From: Euryarchaeota archaeon UBA175 | Lineage (GTDB): Archaea > Thermoplasmatota > Poseidoniia > Poseidoniales > Thalassarchaeaceae | Length of the DNA stretch: 17,037 bases | Assembly: GCA_002497895.1 (NCBI GenBank) | Contig: DAFD01000109.1 | Location: 2,140-19,176 of the forward strand | Direction: 5' to 3' | In this document: piece by piece, positions 7,610 to 13,833 of the stretch | Numbering within the stretch: the first letter of the stretch is position 1 | How the letters are laid out: every line of letters starts with the position of its first letter | Made by a program: the position numbers and the translations under genes | Notes under the pieces: model-generated | What the model was told of the DNA's origin: nothing | Database searches by the model: none | What the model saw: the letters and a program-made list of their open reading frames with translations, nothing else

Positions 7610-7921
7610 TCAACCGAAGAGAGATCCGAGTCCTTCGAAGCCACCGGCGTCGTCTTCCTCTTCCTCTACTTCAGCTGGAGCTTCCTCAGCAGCAGGAGCG
7701 TCGGCAGAGCCGCCAGCAGAAGCTGGGGCAGCGGCGACAGGCGCAGCGACCGCAGTCGCCATTGCCTCACCGATGTCAACATCACCGAGCGAAGTGACGA
7801 GTGCCTTTACACGAGCACCGTCAACATCCACACCAGCGGCGCTCAGAACTGAGCTCACACCGTTTTCATCGATTTCCTTCTCTGCGGAGTGCAGAAGCAT
7901 TGCAGCATATACGTATTCCAT
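7610..7921 (-). CDS. rpl12: Archaeal ribosomal protein P1/L12 (stalk)
   Basis: Stalk protein that dimerises, binds the helical spine of uL10 and recruits translation GTPases to the large subunit. 103 residues. The start at ATG 7921 gives the characteristic archaeal N-terminus [18 protein letters not shown] and is preceded by GGTGAG; the upstream GTG at 7930 overlaps that ribosome binding site and was rejected. It has an N-terminal helical dimerisation domain (about 1-60), an Ala/Pro-rich hinge ([14 protein letters not shown]), an acidic run (EVEEEEDD) and the conserved factor-binding tail [11 protein letters not shown]. It lies 19 bases after rpl10, from which it is probably co-transcribed. 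Confidence 0.96.
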   Translation of the reverse strand: MEYVYAAMLLHSAEKEIDENGVSSVLSAAGVDVDGARVKALVTSLGDVDIGEAMATAVAAPVAAAPASAGGSADAPAAEEAPAEVEEEEDDAGGFEGLGSLFG

Positions 7922-7940
7922 TTTTCTCACCTATTTTTTT

Positions 7941-8966
7941 TCAGCCGAAGAGATCGCCTAGTCCACCGAACTCGGCTTCCTCTTCTTCCTCCTCTTCCTC
8001 CTCAGCCGGAGTTTCCTCGGCTGGGTCTGCCGCATCGGAGGTTGCGGCGGGTGCGCTGGTGGCGGCGCTAGCAGCAGCACCGAGTGCAGCTGCCAGCTCG
8101 TCATCAAGCGCAGAGGAATCTAGCTGTCCCGCGAGGGCCAGCGCGCGCGCGTTGGCGCGCGATACGAACAGTGGAATCGTGACATCGTTGGTGATGCCAG
8201 CTTCCACAGCGACAGATGTCGCCTCTCCGCTGGCCTTGGCCAGGAGGGTCGGCATTGTCTGTGAAGAGAACCAGCGGATGTTGCAGGCGAGATTGAAGGC
8301 GCCTGATGTCGCTGTGATGATGTCCGTGCGGAATGATTCAGTGTCGATGTCGAGCGAGTCGGCTTCGAATAGGAAGCCGTCCTCAATCGCTCCGGTAAGG
8401 ATGATACCAATCTCAATCGGATTGATTCCAAGCTTTGCGAGCATGATTCCAAGGTCAGCAGAAATCGTTTCTCCTTGCTCGACCACAGTCGTAGTCTTCT
8501 GGATAGCAACCTTGCCCTTGTCGATCTTCGCGGGAATTCCCACGGCGTTGAATTCACCGACGATTGGACCTGGTCCAAACTCGGTTGGTCCCTGCTCTAC
8601 GACGATGTCGATTGGAGATACCTCGCCTTCCTTAGCTGCACGGCCCTGACGGGTCTTCTCCAATTCTGAGAAGAGTTGGAAGGCGTTCATTGAGTCTGTG
8701 TGAACGATGGCCGGCTGGATTGCGCCATCAAGTAGAGTGTCGAGGTCGCCCATAGGGCGGCCAGATTGTTCCCAAGCGAGGCGCATCAGCGTCTTCTTGG
8801 CCATCGTGATACTCATGCTGTTGCGGAGGTCTTTACGCATGCTGAGCATGTTCTTGGCTGGGACGCCGCCAATGTCGACGACTCCCAGAACTCCATCGGA
8901 GGACAGAATCGCGGCGAGTTCTCCGACGCGATCGCGCTTCCATGGAGCGATCTTAGCATCAATCAT
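7941..8966 (-). CDS. rpl10: Ribosomal protein uL10 (P0), stalk base
   Basis: Anchors the L12 stalk to 23S rRNA. 341 residues, normal for archaeal P0 with its inserted second domain and long C-terminal spine. It starts at ATG 8966 (MIDAKIAPWKRDRVGELAAIL) with GAGGTGAT a few bases upstream. Recognisable parts are the N-terminal rRNA-binding domain (KNMLSMRKDLRNSMSITMAKK), GPTEFGPGPIVGEF near the inserted domain, an Ala-rich hinge, a run of nine glutamates and the tail EFGGLGDLFG, which parallels the L12 tail. Its ATG overlaps the rpl1 stop as ATGA (8963-8966), indicating translational coupling. An internal GC-rich inverted repeat lies at about 8141-8160. Confidence 0.96.
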   Translation of the reverse strand: MIDAKIAPWKRDRVGELAAILSSDGVLGVVDIGGVPAKNMLSMRKDLRNSMSITMAKKTLMRLAWEQSGRPMGDLDTLLDGAIQPAIVHTDSMNAFQLFSELEKTRQGRAAKEGEVSPIDIVVEQGPTEFGPGPIVGEFNAVGIPAKIDKGKVAIQKTTTVVEQGETISADLGIMLAKLGINPIEIGIILTGAIEDGFLFEADSLDIDTESFRTDIITATSGAFNLACNIRWFSSQTMPTLLAKASGEATSVAVEAGITNDVTIPLFVSRANARALALAGQLDSSALDDELAAALGAAASAATSAPAATSDAADPAEETPAEEEEEEEEEAEFGGLGDLFG

Positions 8967-9607
8967 TGAATCACCTCAATCTTGATTGAGGGTCCCATCG
9001 AGGTCTTGACGTAGCAAGAGCGGATATTTCCAGTACCGCGCTCGAGCTTACCTGTGACACGAGTCCAGATTGCCATTGCGTTGTTGGTCAATTCATCGAC
9101 GCTCTGCTCGCGAGAGCCGAGAGGGCTGTGGAAAGTCATCTTATCGCGCGAGCGCACGATTGCAGTATCCTTCAGACCGGCAGCAATCATTGCTGGGTCA
9201 AGGGTAGGTGGAACTGGTCGAGGCATCTTACCGCGAGGTCCGAGAACCACACCGAGGAAGCGACCGACAGTTCCCATATGTGGGATTTCAGCGAGGAAGA
9301 AATCAATGCTATTCGCAAGCTTACGAGCCTTCTGACGATTTCCACCGAGATCTTCGATAGTCGTTGGATCGATGATATCGATTCCGGCGGCGCGTGCCTT
9401 GGTAGCCATCTCGCCACCAGCAAACATTGCAATCTTCACCGGCTTACCGCGACCTGCAGGGAGACGGATCTCCTCCTGGATACGGTTTGCTGGGTTCTTC
9501 AGGTCAATGTCCTTCAAGTTAAACGAGAACTCGACGGTCTCAGTGAACTTGCGCTCAGGAGCGCTGTTCAGGGCTTCTTCAATCGCTGTTTGGATGTTTT
9601 CTCTCAT
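8963..9607 (-). CDS. rpl1: Ribosomal protein uL1
   Basis: Binds the L1 protuberance of 23S rRNA and helps release E-site tRNA; in some archaea it also represses its own mRNA (known for Methanococcus). 214 residues from ATG 9607 (MRENIQTAIEEALNSAPERKF), chosen because GAGGTGAGG lies 2-3 bases upstream and because length and N-terminus fit archaeal uL1. A GTG at 9664 in the same frame overlaps the uL11 stop as GTGA and would add 19 residues. The signature VVLGPRGKMPRPVPP is intact, followed by the C-terminal KTSMGPSIKIEV. Fifty-three bases separate it from rpl11; a regulatory uL1-binding site could lie there but I could not identify one. Confidence 0.96.
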   Translation of the reverse strand: MRENIQTAIEEALNSAPERKFTETVEFSFNLKDIDLKNPANRIQEEIRLPAGRGKPVKIAMFAGGEMATKARAAGIDIIDPTTIEDLGGNRQKARKLANSIDFFLAEIPHMGTVGRFLGVVLGPRGKMPRPVPPTLDPAMIAAGLKDTAIVRSRDKMTFHSPLGSREQSVDELTNNAMAIWTRVTGKLERGTGNIRSCYVKTSMGPSIKIEVIQ

Positions 9608-9660
9608 ATTCCTCACCTCTGCGGTCAGCGAGGTTCCCCTCTCCCGCAATTCGTGATATT

Positions 9661-9939
9661 TCACTCAAAATGTTCGTTGAATCTCCCTTCTTCCATTGCT
9701 TGTAGAGCGGCCTTGGGCTCCATGCCCTCAACCTTGACGCGCATTGCCACACAGGTACCCATGATCTCACGCGAGCGCGCGTAAAGAGATGAACCGGTCA
9801 AGCGGTCCTTCTGCTTCTCAGCGACCTGCTTGACTTGCTCCATTGAGAGGTTCTCAGTGGAGGCATCCCAGCTGCCGTTGCACTTCTTCAGACCGAGGGT
9901 CTGTATGATCACGTGAGGAGTCTCGTTTCGCGCTGACAT
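9661..9939 (-). CDS. rpl11: Ribosomal protein uL11, C-terminal domain only
   Basis: 92 residues that correspond to the C-terminal 23S rRNA-binding domain of uL11: TPHVIIQTLGLKK matches the helix after the domain linker, NLSMEQVKQVAEKQKDRL the next helix, and IMGTCVAMRVKVEGMEP ... EGRFNEHFE the C-terminal end. Archaeal uL11 is usually about 160 residues; the first 70, including the Gly/Pro-rich segment (GPPLGPxLGP type) that meets elongation factors, are absent. An in-frame TAG at 9952-9954 lies five codons before the ATG and only 86 bases separate the ORF from spt5, so no N-terminal domain can be encoded upstream in any frame. GGGGGTATC is the ribosome binding site. The 33-bp promoter element at 9959-9991 precedes it, which makes it the first gene of the rpl11-rpl1-rpl10-rpl12 operon. 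Confidence 0.88.
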   Translation of the reverse strand: MSARNETPHVIIQTLGLKKCNGSWDASTENLSMEQVKQVAEKQKDRLTGSSLYARSREIMGTCVAMRVKVEGMEPKAALQAMEEGRFNEHFE

Positions 9940-9958
9940 ACATGATACCCCCTATTGA

Positions 9959-9991
9959 AGCGACCCGCCGACCTACTCTCTCTATTTGAGC
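9959..9991 (-). promoter_or_regulatory. 33-bp promoter element of the rpl11 operon
   Basis: On the minus strand it begins GCTCAAATAGAG (TATA-like part) and ends GTCGGCGGGTCGCT, 19 bases before the uL11 ATG. It matches the element before secE at 24 of 33 positions with no gaps. With usual archaeal spacing, transcription would start within the conserved 3' block. Confidence 0.55.
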
Positions 9992-10025
9992 GTGCTGACG
10001 GGCCTCCTGATTCTCCTTTTTTTGC

Positions 10026-10925
10026 TCATTCGACGCGCTGAGTGACTCTTACTTGGTCAGCGCGCACGGTCAGAGCGACTGGAACAGCTGCATCGAAGAG
10101 CTCGACCGTGACCTCTTCTTTGGATTCTGTAACGCGGATGACGCGGGCGGATTGGCCCTTGAAAGCGCCACCGCTGATCTCGATGATACAACCTTCTTCG
10201 ATGCCGGCGGTAGCCGCCTTTGGCTCGAGATAGGAAAGTGTGTTTTCGAGAGGTGACACGCCTGGAAGCACCTTACGGCAATTCTTCAGGCGGGTCGTGG
10301 TCATACCGACCATTCCGATTAGCTTCTCGACGTGGTGCACGGCGGAGGCTTCGACGAAGATGTAGCCACGCACGTGGCCAGGGACTAGGACTCCGAAGAT
10401 CTCGTCTTGGATATCCTTGAGTGACCCGGTTCCTGAGAGGCGGGCGCGAATCTCCTTTGCGACGTTCTGTTCCTGACCGATGCTAGTCTTGAGGATGTAG
10501 AGGAAAGAAGCGACGTCTCCATACATTGCGCCAATCTGAGGAATGGCATAGCGAACTGCCCCCGTCCCCTCGGACGTATCGGATTTGTAATTCTCGATAT
10601 TGGCCGGGTCGACCCATTCGAAATTCTTGTAGATGGTTCGAGATGAGACCTCCTCGCTGTCAGAGATGAACAGTAGAGGGGTAACGTCGTTCAGGCGGTT
10701 GCCGAAAGCGAGACCGCGAGCAGGACCGGAGCGAACGTGCTCGAGTGACTCAGCAGGAATGCCGGTGCACTCGGTTACGCGAGCGGTTACGGCATCGATA
10801 TCTTCGGGATTGCCGGCACCATAGATACCATCCCAAGCGCCGGGGAAGTCAGCGACCTCATCGGCTCGCTGCATGATTAGGACCTTCTCGCCGTGGCGAA
10901 CATAGACTACGAATGCGTCAGACAT
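10026..10925 (-). CDS. spt5: Spt5/NusG with N-terminal Nudix-like domain
   Basis: Transcription elongation factor that closes the RNA polymerase clamp (with Spt4) and can link to the ribosome. It is 299 residues, about twice the usual 150 of archaeal Spt5. ATG 10925 (MSDAFVVYVRHGEK) follows TGAGGTGAG; an upstream in-frame ATG at 10976 lies inside secE. Residues about 1-135 look like a Nudix fold: strand AFVVYVRHGEKVLIMQR, then FPGAWDGIYGAGNPEDIDAV and TARVTECTGIPAE in place of the Nudix box. The REUxEExGU core reads ARVTECTGI, so two of its three glutamates are lost and hydrolase activity is unlikely. Residues 141-225 are the NGN domain (SFLYILKTSIGQEQNVAKEI, GHVRGYIFVEA), and 240-295 the KOW domain (GCIIEISGGAFKGQSARV). 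It is 10 bases downstream of secE. Confidence 0.92.
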   Translation of the reverse strand: MSDAFVVYVRHGEKVLIMQRADEVADFPGAWDGIYGAGNPEDIDAVTARVTECTGIPAESLEHVRSGPARGLAFGNRLNDVTPLLFISDSEEVSSRTIYKNFEWVDPANIENYKSDTSEGTGAVRYAIPQIGAMYGDVASFLYILKTSIGQEQNVAKEIRARLSGTGSLKDIQDEIFGVLVPGHVRGYIFVEASAVHHVEKLIGMVGMTTTRLKNCRKVLPGVSPLENTLSYLEPKAATAGIEEGCIIEISGGAFKGQSARVIRVTESKEEVTVELFDAAVPVALTVRADQVRVTQRVE

Positions 10926-10935
10926 TTTTCTCACC

Positions 10936-11202
10936 TCAGGAGTTCGTAAGCCATGAGAAGAAGTCAGGCAGGACATTGTCCATCAACCAGAGCATACCAA
11001 ATCCGATAGCACCGAGAATGAACATTCCGATACCACAGACGATGACAGTCTGGCGGAATTCCTGCTTGGATGGCTTGCGAGCCATCTTCAGGATACGTGC
11101 CATCGATCCAGTCTGAACGCGGCGTACGCGCTCCTCGATATCATCCTGCAGTCTCTGTGCAGTTTGCTCGATGGCCCCGATGTCTGAGTTCTCCATAGCC
11201 AT
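10936..11202 (-). CDS. secE: Protein translocase subunit SecE (Sec61-gamma)
   Basis: Small essential subunit that clamps SecY in the membrane. 88 residues from ATG 11202 (MAMENSDIG), preceded by GAGGGAGAG; a second ATG lies two codons later. The cytoplasmic part ends in the amphipathic helix with ARKPSKQEFRQ, a typical Sec61-gamma sequence, followed by a single membrane helix (about residues 53-75, TVIVCGIGMFILGAIGFGMLWL). SecE followed by Spt5 and the L11-L1-L10-L12 genes is the classic order in archaea and bacteria. It is first in its unit, 14 bases after the shared promoter element. Confidence 0.93.
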   Translation of the reverse strand: MAMENSDIGAIEQTAQRLQDDIEERVRRVQTGSMARILKMARKPSKQEFRQTVIVCGIGMFILGAIGFGMLWLMDNVLPDFFSWLTNS

Positions 11203-11216
11203 TGCTCTCCCTCTAC

Positions 11217-11249
11217 AGCGACCCGGCGACAAACCACCCCTCTTTAAGC
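11217..11249 (-). promoter_or_regulatory. 33-bp promoter element of secE-spt5
   Basis: On the minus strand it starts GCTTAAAGAGGGG and ends GTCGCCGGGTCGCT, 14 bases before the secE ATG. It is the partner of the element at 9959-9991. It is overlapped by an inverted repeat, CCCGGCG 11222-11228 and CGCCGGG 11251-11257, around the TATA-like part, a possible operator. Confidence 0.55.
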
Positions 11250-11257
11250 ACGCCGGG

Positions 11258-11275
11258 CGAACCCCAAGGGGTTCG
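11258..11275 (-). terminator. Hairpin between ftsZ and secE
   Basis: CGAACCCCAAGGGGTTCG is a perfect inverted repeat, 7 bp with loop CAAG. It lies 55 bases beyond the ftsZ stop and just upstream of the secE promoter, so it may end ftsZ transcription and separate it from secE. Confidence 0.4.
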
Positions 11276-11330
11276 TCAGCAGTGGCTCAGTAAGAGCAGC
11301 TGAATCCATTTCCCAAAGGTTGGGCTGAAA

Positions 11331-12449
11331 TCAGTTGACGAATTCGACAGTACGGCTGCGCAGGTTACGCATCTGTGTGTGCAGCGCCGCGCCGTGAATT
11401 TGCTCGGACTTGACTCCAGTCAGCACGAGCAACACACGGATTTCATCTCCCATCGATGGATCGGTAGTTGCACCCCAGATAATCCTCGCATAGGGGTTGA
11501 TTCGGTCGCGAATCAACTGAGCGCAGCGCTCCGCATCACCAAGCGAGAGCGTAGGCCCCCCGACAACATTGACCAACGCGCCACGAGCATCCGAGATGTC
11601 GATCTCGAGTAGCGGCGATTCGAGCGCTTCATCGGTAGCACGCTCAGCGCAATTCTCGCCACTCGCCTCACCAAGTCCAATCATTGCGACTCCACCACCA
11701 TTCTCCATTACGGAACGAAGGTCTTGGAAGTCGAGGTTCACAACACCCTCTTTCGCAATCATTTCAGATACACCAGCGATAGATCGTATCAGTAATTCAT
11801 CGGCGACTCGGAAGGCGGCATCGAGAGGTAAATCTCGTACACCATCAACCTCTAGAAGCCGCTCATTGGGAAGAACAACGACCGTGTCGCACACCTCACG
11901 TAATCGCTCGAGCCCCCACTCAGCATTCTGACGTCGTAGAGCGCCCTCTGATAGGAATGGATAGGTCACTACGGCAATAGTCAGCGCACCCTCAGCACGC
12001 GCCAAACGAGCAATCACATGCGCCGAACCTGTGCCTGTGCCTCCGCCCAAACCGGCGGTGATGAAAGCCAAATCACATTCGGCGACCTCTTTCTTGAGAG
12101 CCTTCTCTGATTCGAAGGCGGCCTGCTCTCCCTTCTCGGGATCGCCACCCGCTCCTCTGCCTCTGGCACTTCTACCGATGAGCACCTTGTTGTCGACGCC
12201 CACTCTAAGCAAATGTTGGGCGTCGGTGTTGATGGCCATTCCACGAACGTACTCGCCATCGAACAGACCTTCCAATTCTAGCCGGGCCACAGTGTTGGAG
12301 CCACAGCCACCACAACCGAAGACACGGATGCGTGGTTGCAGGGATTTGAGTAAGGTCTTGAGTTCAGGATCGGACTCAGTCTGGACCGGAGCGCCCGGTG
12401 GTTCTTCCCCATCCTGAAGTTCCAATACGCGATCGATTAGGTGCTTCAT
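11331..12449 (-). CDS. ftsZ: Cell division GTPase FtsZ
   Basis: Tubulin-like GTPase that forms the division ring. 372 residues from ATG 12449 (MKHLIDRVLELQDGEE); a TTG eight codons upstream is a weaker start. The nucleotide-binding core is intact: RVFGCGGCGSNTV (42-54), GMAINTDAQHL, the tubulin signature GLGGGTGTGSA (133-143), VVLPNERLLEV, and the T7 catalytic loop NLDFQDLRSVM (238-248) with D240 and D243. It lacks a long C-terminal tail beyond the GTPase and FtsZ C domains. No ribosome binding site is visible; TTATCC about 30 bases before the ATG could be the TATA box of a leaderless mRNA. FtsZ1 and FtsZ2 cannot be told apart here. Confidence 0.95.
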   Translation of the reverse strand: MKHLIDRVLELQDGEEPPGAPVQTESDPELKTLLKSLQPRIRVFGCGGCGSNTVARLELEGLFDGEYVRGMAINTDAQHLLRVGVDNKVLIGRSARGRGAGGDPEKGEQAAFESEKALKKEVAECDLAFITAGLGGGTGTGSAHVIARLARAEGALTIAVVTYPFLSEGALRRQNAEWGLERLREVCDTVVVLPNERLLEVDGVRDLPLDAAFRVADELLIRSIAGVSEMIAKEGVVNLDFQDLRSVMENGGGVAMIGLGEASGENCAERATDEALESPLLEIDISDARGALVNVVGGPTLSLGDAERCAQLIRDRINPYARIIWGATTDPSMGDEIRVLLVLTGVKSEQIHGAALHTQMRNLRSRTVEFVN

Positions 12450-12477
12450 ACGAATCGCTGGCGCTTGAAGCAAGGAT

Positions 12478-12490
12478 AATGCTTGCCGTA
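12478..12490 (-). promoter_or_regulatory. Candidate TATA region for ftsZ
   Basis: GCATTATCC on the minus strand is centred roughly 27-30 bases ahead of the ftsZ ATG at 12449, the distance expected for a leaderless archaeal transcript. The motif is weak and the call is low confidence. Confidence 0.25.
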
Positions 12491-12496
12491 GCGATT

Positions 12497-12513
12497 GGGC
12501 CCGAAGGGCCCAT
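12497..12513 (-). terminator. Hairpin after the CDP-alcohol transferase gene
   Basis: TGGGCCC-GAA-GGGCCCA is a perfect 7-bp stem with a 3-base loop about 15 bases beyond the stop at 12528 and ahead of the ftsZ promoter region. It probably marks the boundary between the two units. Confidence 0.4.
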
Positions 12514-12527
12514 TGTCAACCCCTCAA

Positions 12528-13208
12528 TCACTGAGCCAGAAGTTGCTTTCGTGTCTCAATGAATCGCACCACGAAGGTGTAGACACCGCCCCAGAAAGAG
12601 ACGGCGATTGCAAGTGTCATTCCGTTGAGCTCAGCATTTCCAAGAAGTGCCCAGTGAGCATACTCGTGGGCGGTGGAAATATCGATTCCAGCACCGCCGG
12701 TGCCGGCCTGCCAAGCAGCCCAAATCAGGCTAGCAAGCGTAACCACAAGACGGTCGGCACGGCTGAATCCACCATACAATCTCCCCAAGCCGACCGATTG
12801 GGCCTGAGTTCCCATGTATGATCCTAGTAAGGTGAGCAAAGCAGCAGCCCAACCCGCCAGCGGGTCAATGACGAATGCTGTGTTGTAGCCGATGGCAATA
12901 ATCAATCCAACATCGACGACGCGATCGATTGTATGATCAAGAAAATCTCCATACGGGCCATCAGTTCCTTGATGCCGAGCAAGAGCTCCATCGAGCGCGT
13001 CGAAAAGACCAGCGATCAGCACCAGTACTACAGCACCAATAATCATCATCGCACCGTCGCTGTCCATTCCAGCAACAGCAAGCAAGTAGAACGAGACGAC
13101 CGAAATAACCAGTGAAGTCCACGTGAGAACGCTAGGGTCTAGGTCACCCATTCGCAGCACGAGGGGTTGGACCGCCTTTGTCCAGGTGTCACGCATCTTC
13201 TCGAACAT
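12528..13208 (-). CDS. CDP-alcohol phosphatidyltransferase (archaetidyl-transferase type)
   Basis: Membrane enzyme that transfers a CDP-archaeol or CDP-alcohol group to a polar head group. 226 residues, about six membrane helices. The full family motif is present: D70-x2-D73-G74-x2-A77-R78-x8-G87-x3-D91-x3-D95, which binds two metal ions and the CDP group. Archaetidylinositol-phosphate synthase is a reasonable guess because archaeal AIP synthases have this size, and SRADRL in the middle may contact the phosphate, but archaetidylglycerol-type products cannot be excluded. Its ATG at 13208 shares one base with the stop of the kinase gene (TGATG), so the two are translationally coupled. Confidence 0.88.
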   Translation of the reverse strand: MFEKMRDTWTKAVQPLVLRMGDLDPSVLTWTSLVISVVSFYLLAVAGMDSDGAMMIIGAVVLVLIAGLFDALDGALARHQGTDGPYGDFLDHTIDRVVDVGLIIAIGYNTAFVIDPLAGWAAALLTLLGSYMGTQAQSVGLGRLYGGFSRADRLVVTLASLIWAAWQAGTGGAGIDISTAHEYAHWALLGNAELNGMTLAIAVSFWGGVYTFVVRFIETRKQLLAQ

Positions 13209-13777
13209 CAGTCATCCATCCGTGCTATCCAGTCGATTACGCCCTCAGGGCTAGCCGGTTTGAAGCCATCTGAAATCCATGCAAGAATCGACTTGACAAC
13301 GGAGTCCACATCTTCTGTCGTCGTATCGAACTCCGACCAAGGTGAATCTCCCTCGCGCTCGTTCCAAGCCCCGCCAAGCAATTCCCACTCGACATTGCTC
13401 TCAATTTTCTCTGCTGAATAACCACGCTCGCTGAGCCGCTCGCGCAGGGTTGCTGGGTTGCAGCGGAGCACCACGACAGCGTCAGCGGGGAGGTGGTGCG
13501 AAAGGTGTCCATCGATTATTTCCGACGAGGCAGGAGCCGATTCCCAAGAATCAGCAATTGCTTCAATCAACAGATCGAGATCGACTGGGCGAGCGCCATC
13601 ACTCGGGTCTAGCTCGCCTAAAGCGCCGGCCGATTGTGCCAATTCCTCAATTGTCATGATACCAAATCCAGCTGCTGACAAAAGCGTTGCAACAGTCGTC
13701 TTGCCAGTGCCGGGTGTACCGGCGAGGGCGAGTCGGAAGGTGCTGACCACGTTGCCTCGGGTTGGTCGGGAACCCAT
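13208..13777 (-). CDS. AK6/Fap7-type adenylate kinase
   Basis: Atypical adenylate kinase of the AK6/Fap7 family, which in eukaryotes and archaea assists small-subunit ribosome maturation. 189 residues from ATG 13777. Walker A GTPGTGKTT (20-28) follows strand STFRLALA; the family motif DGHLSHHLPAD is at 89-99, followed by VVVLRCNPATLRERLSERGYSAEKIESN, which includes the lid-like region. Alternative starts are GTG 13750 (GAGG about 5 bases upstream, giving the short N-terminus usual for the family) and ATG 13804, which would crowd the divergent antiporter gene. It is first in a two-gene unit with the CDP-alcohol transferase. Confidence 0.88.
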   Translation of the reverse strand: MGSRPTRGNVVSTFRLALAGTPGTGKTTVATLLSAAGFGIMTIEELAQSAGALGELDPSDGARPVDLDLLIEAIADSWESAPASSEIIDGHLSHHLPADAVVVLRCNPATLRERLSERGYSAEKIESNVEWELLGGAWNEREGDSPWSEFDTTTEDVDSVVKSILAWISDGFKPASPEGVIDWIARMDD

Positions 13778-13833
13778 GAACGCATCGCGAGGCCGACGCA
13801 ACATTGACCCATCAATCGCGCACGCGCATGACC

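Noticed and set aside
7926..7940. T-run between rpl12 and rpl10 as a terminator (also 10016-10023 after spt5)
   Set aside because: On the transcribed minus strand these are A-runs, so they cannot be the T-tract type of archaeal terminator for these genes; the first lies within an operon.
7801..8649. A 282-codon open frame on the plus strand opposite rpl12 and rpl10
   Set aside because: It is antisense to two certain ribosomal genes, is dominated by Ser/Ala runs that mirror their Glu/Ala runs, and has no ribosome binding site. It is a composition shadow.
9128..9784. A 218-codon plus-strand frame opposite rpl1
   Set aside because: It is antisense to rpl1 and rpl11, has no domain-like features, and arises from the codon bias of the real genes.
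9940..10025. A frameshifted N-terminal domain of uL11
   Set aside because: Only 86 bases are available while about 210 would be needed, and all three frames contain stops or lack the Gly/Pro-rich signature.
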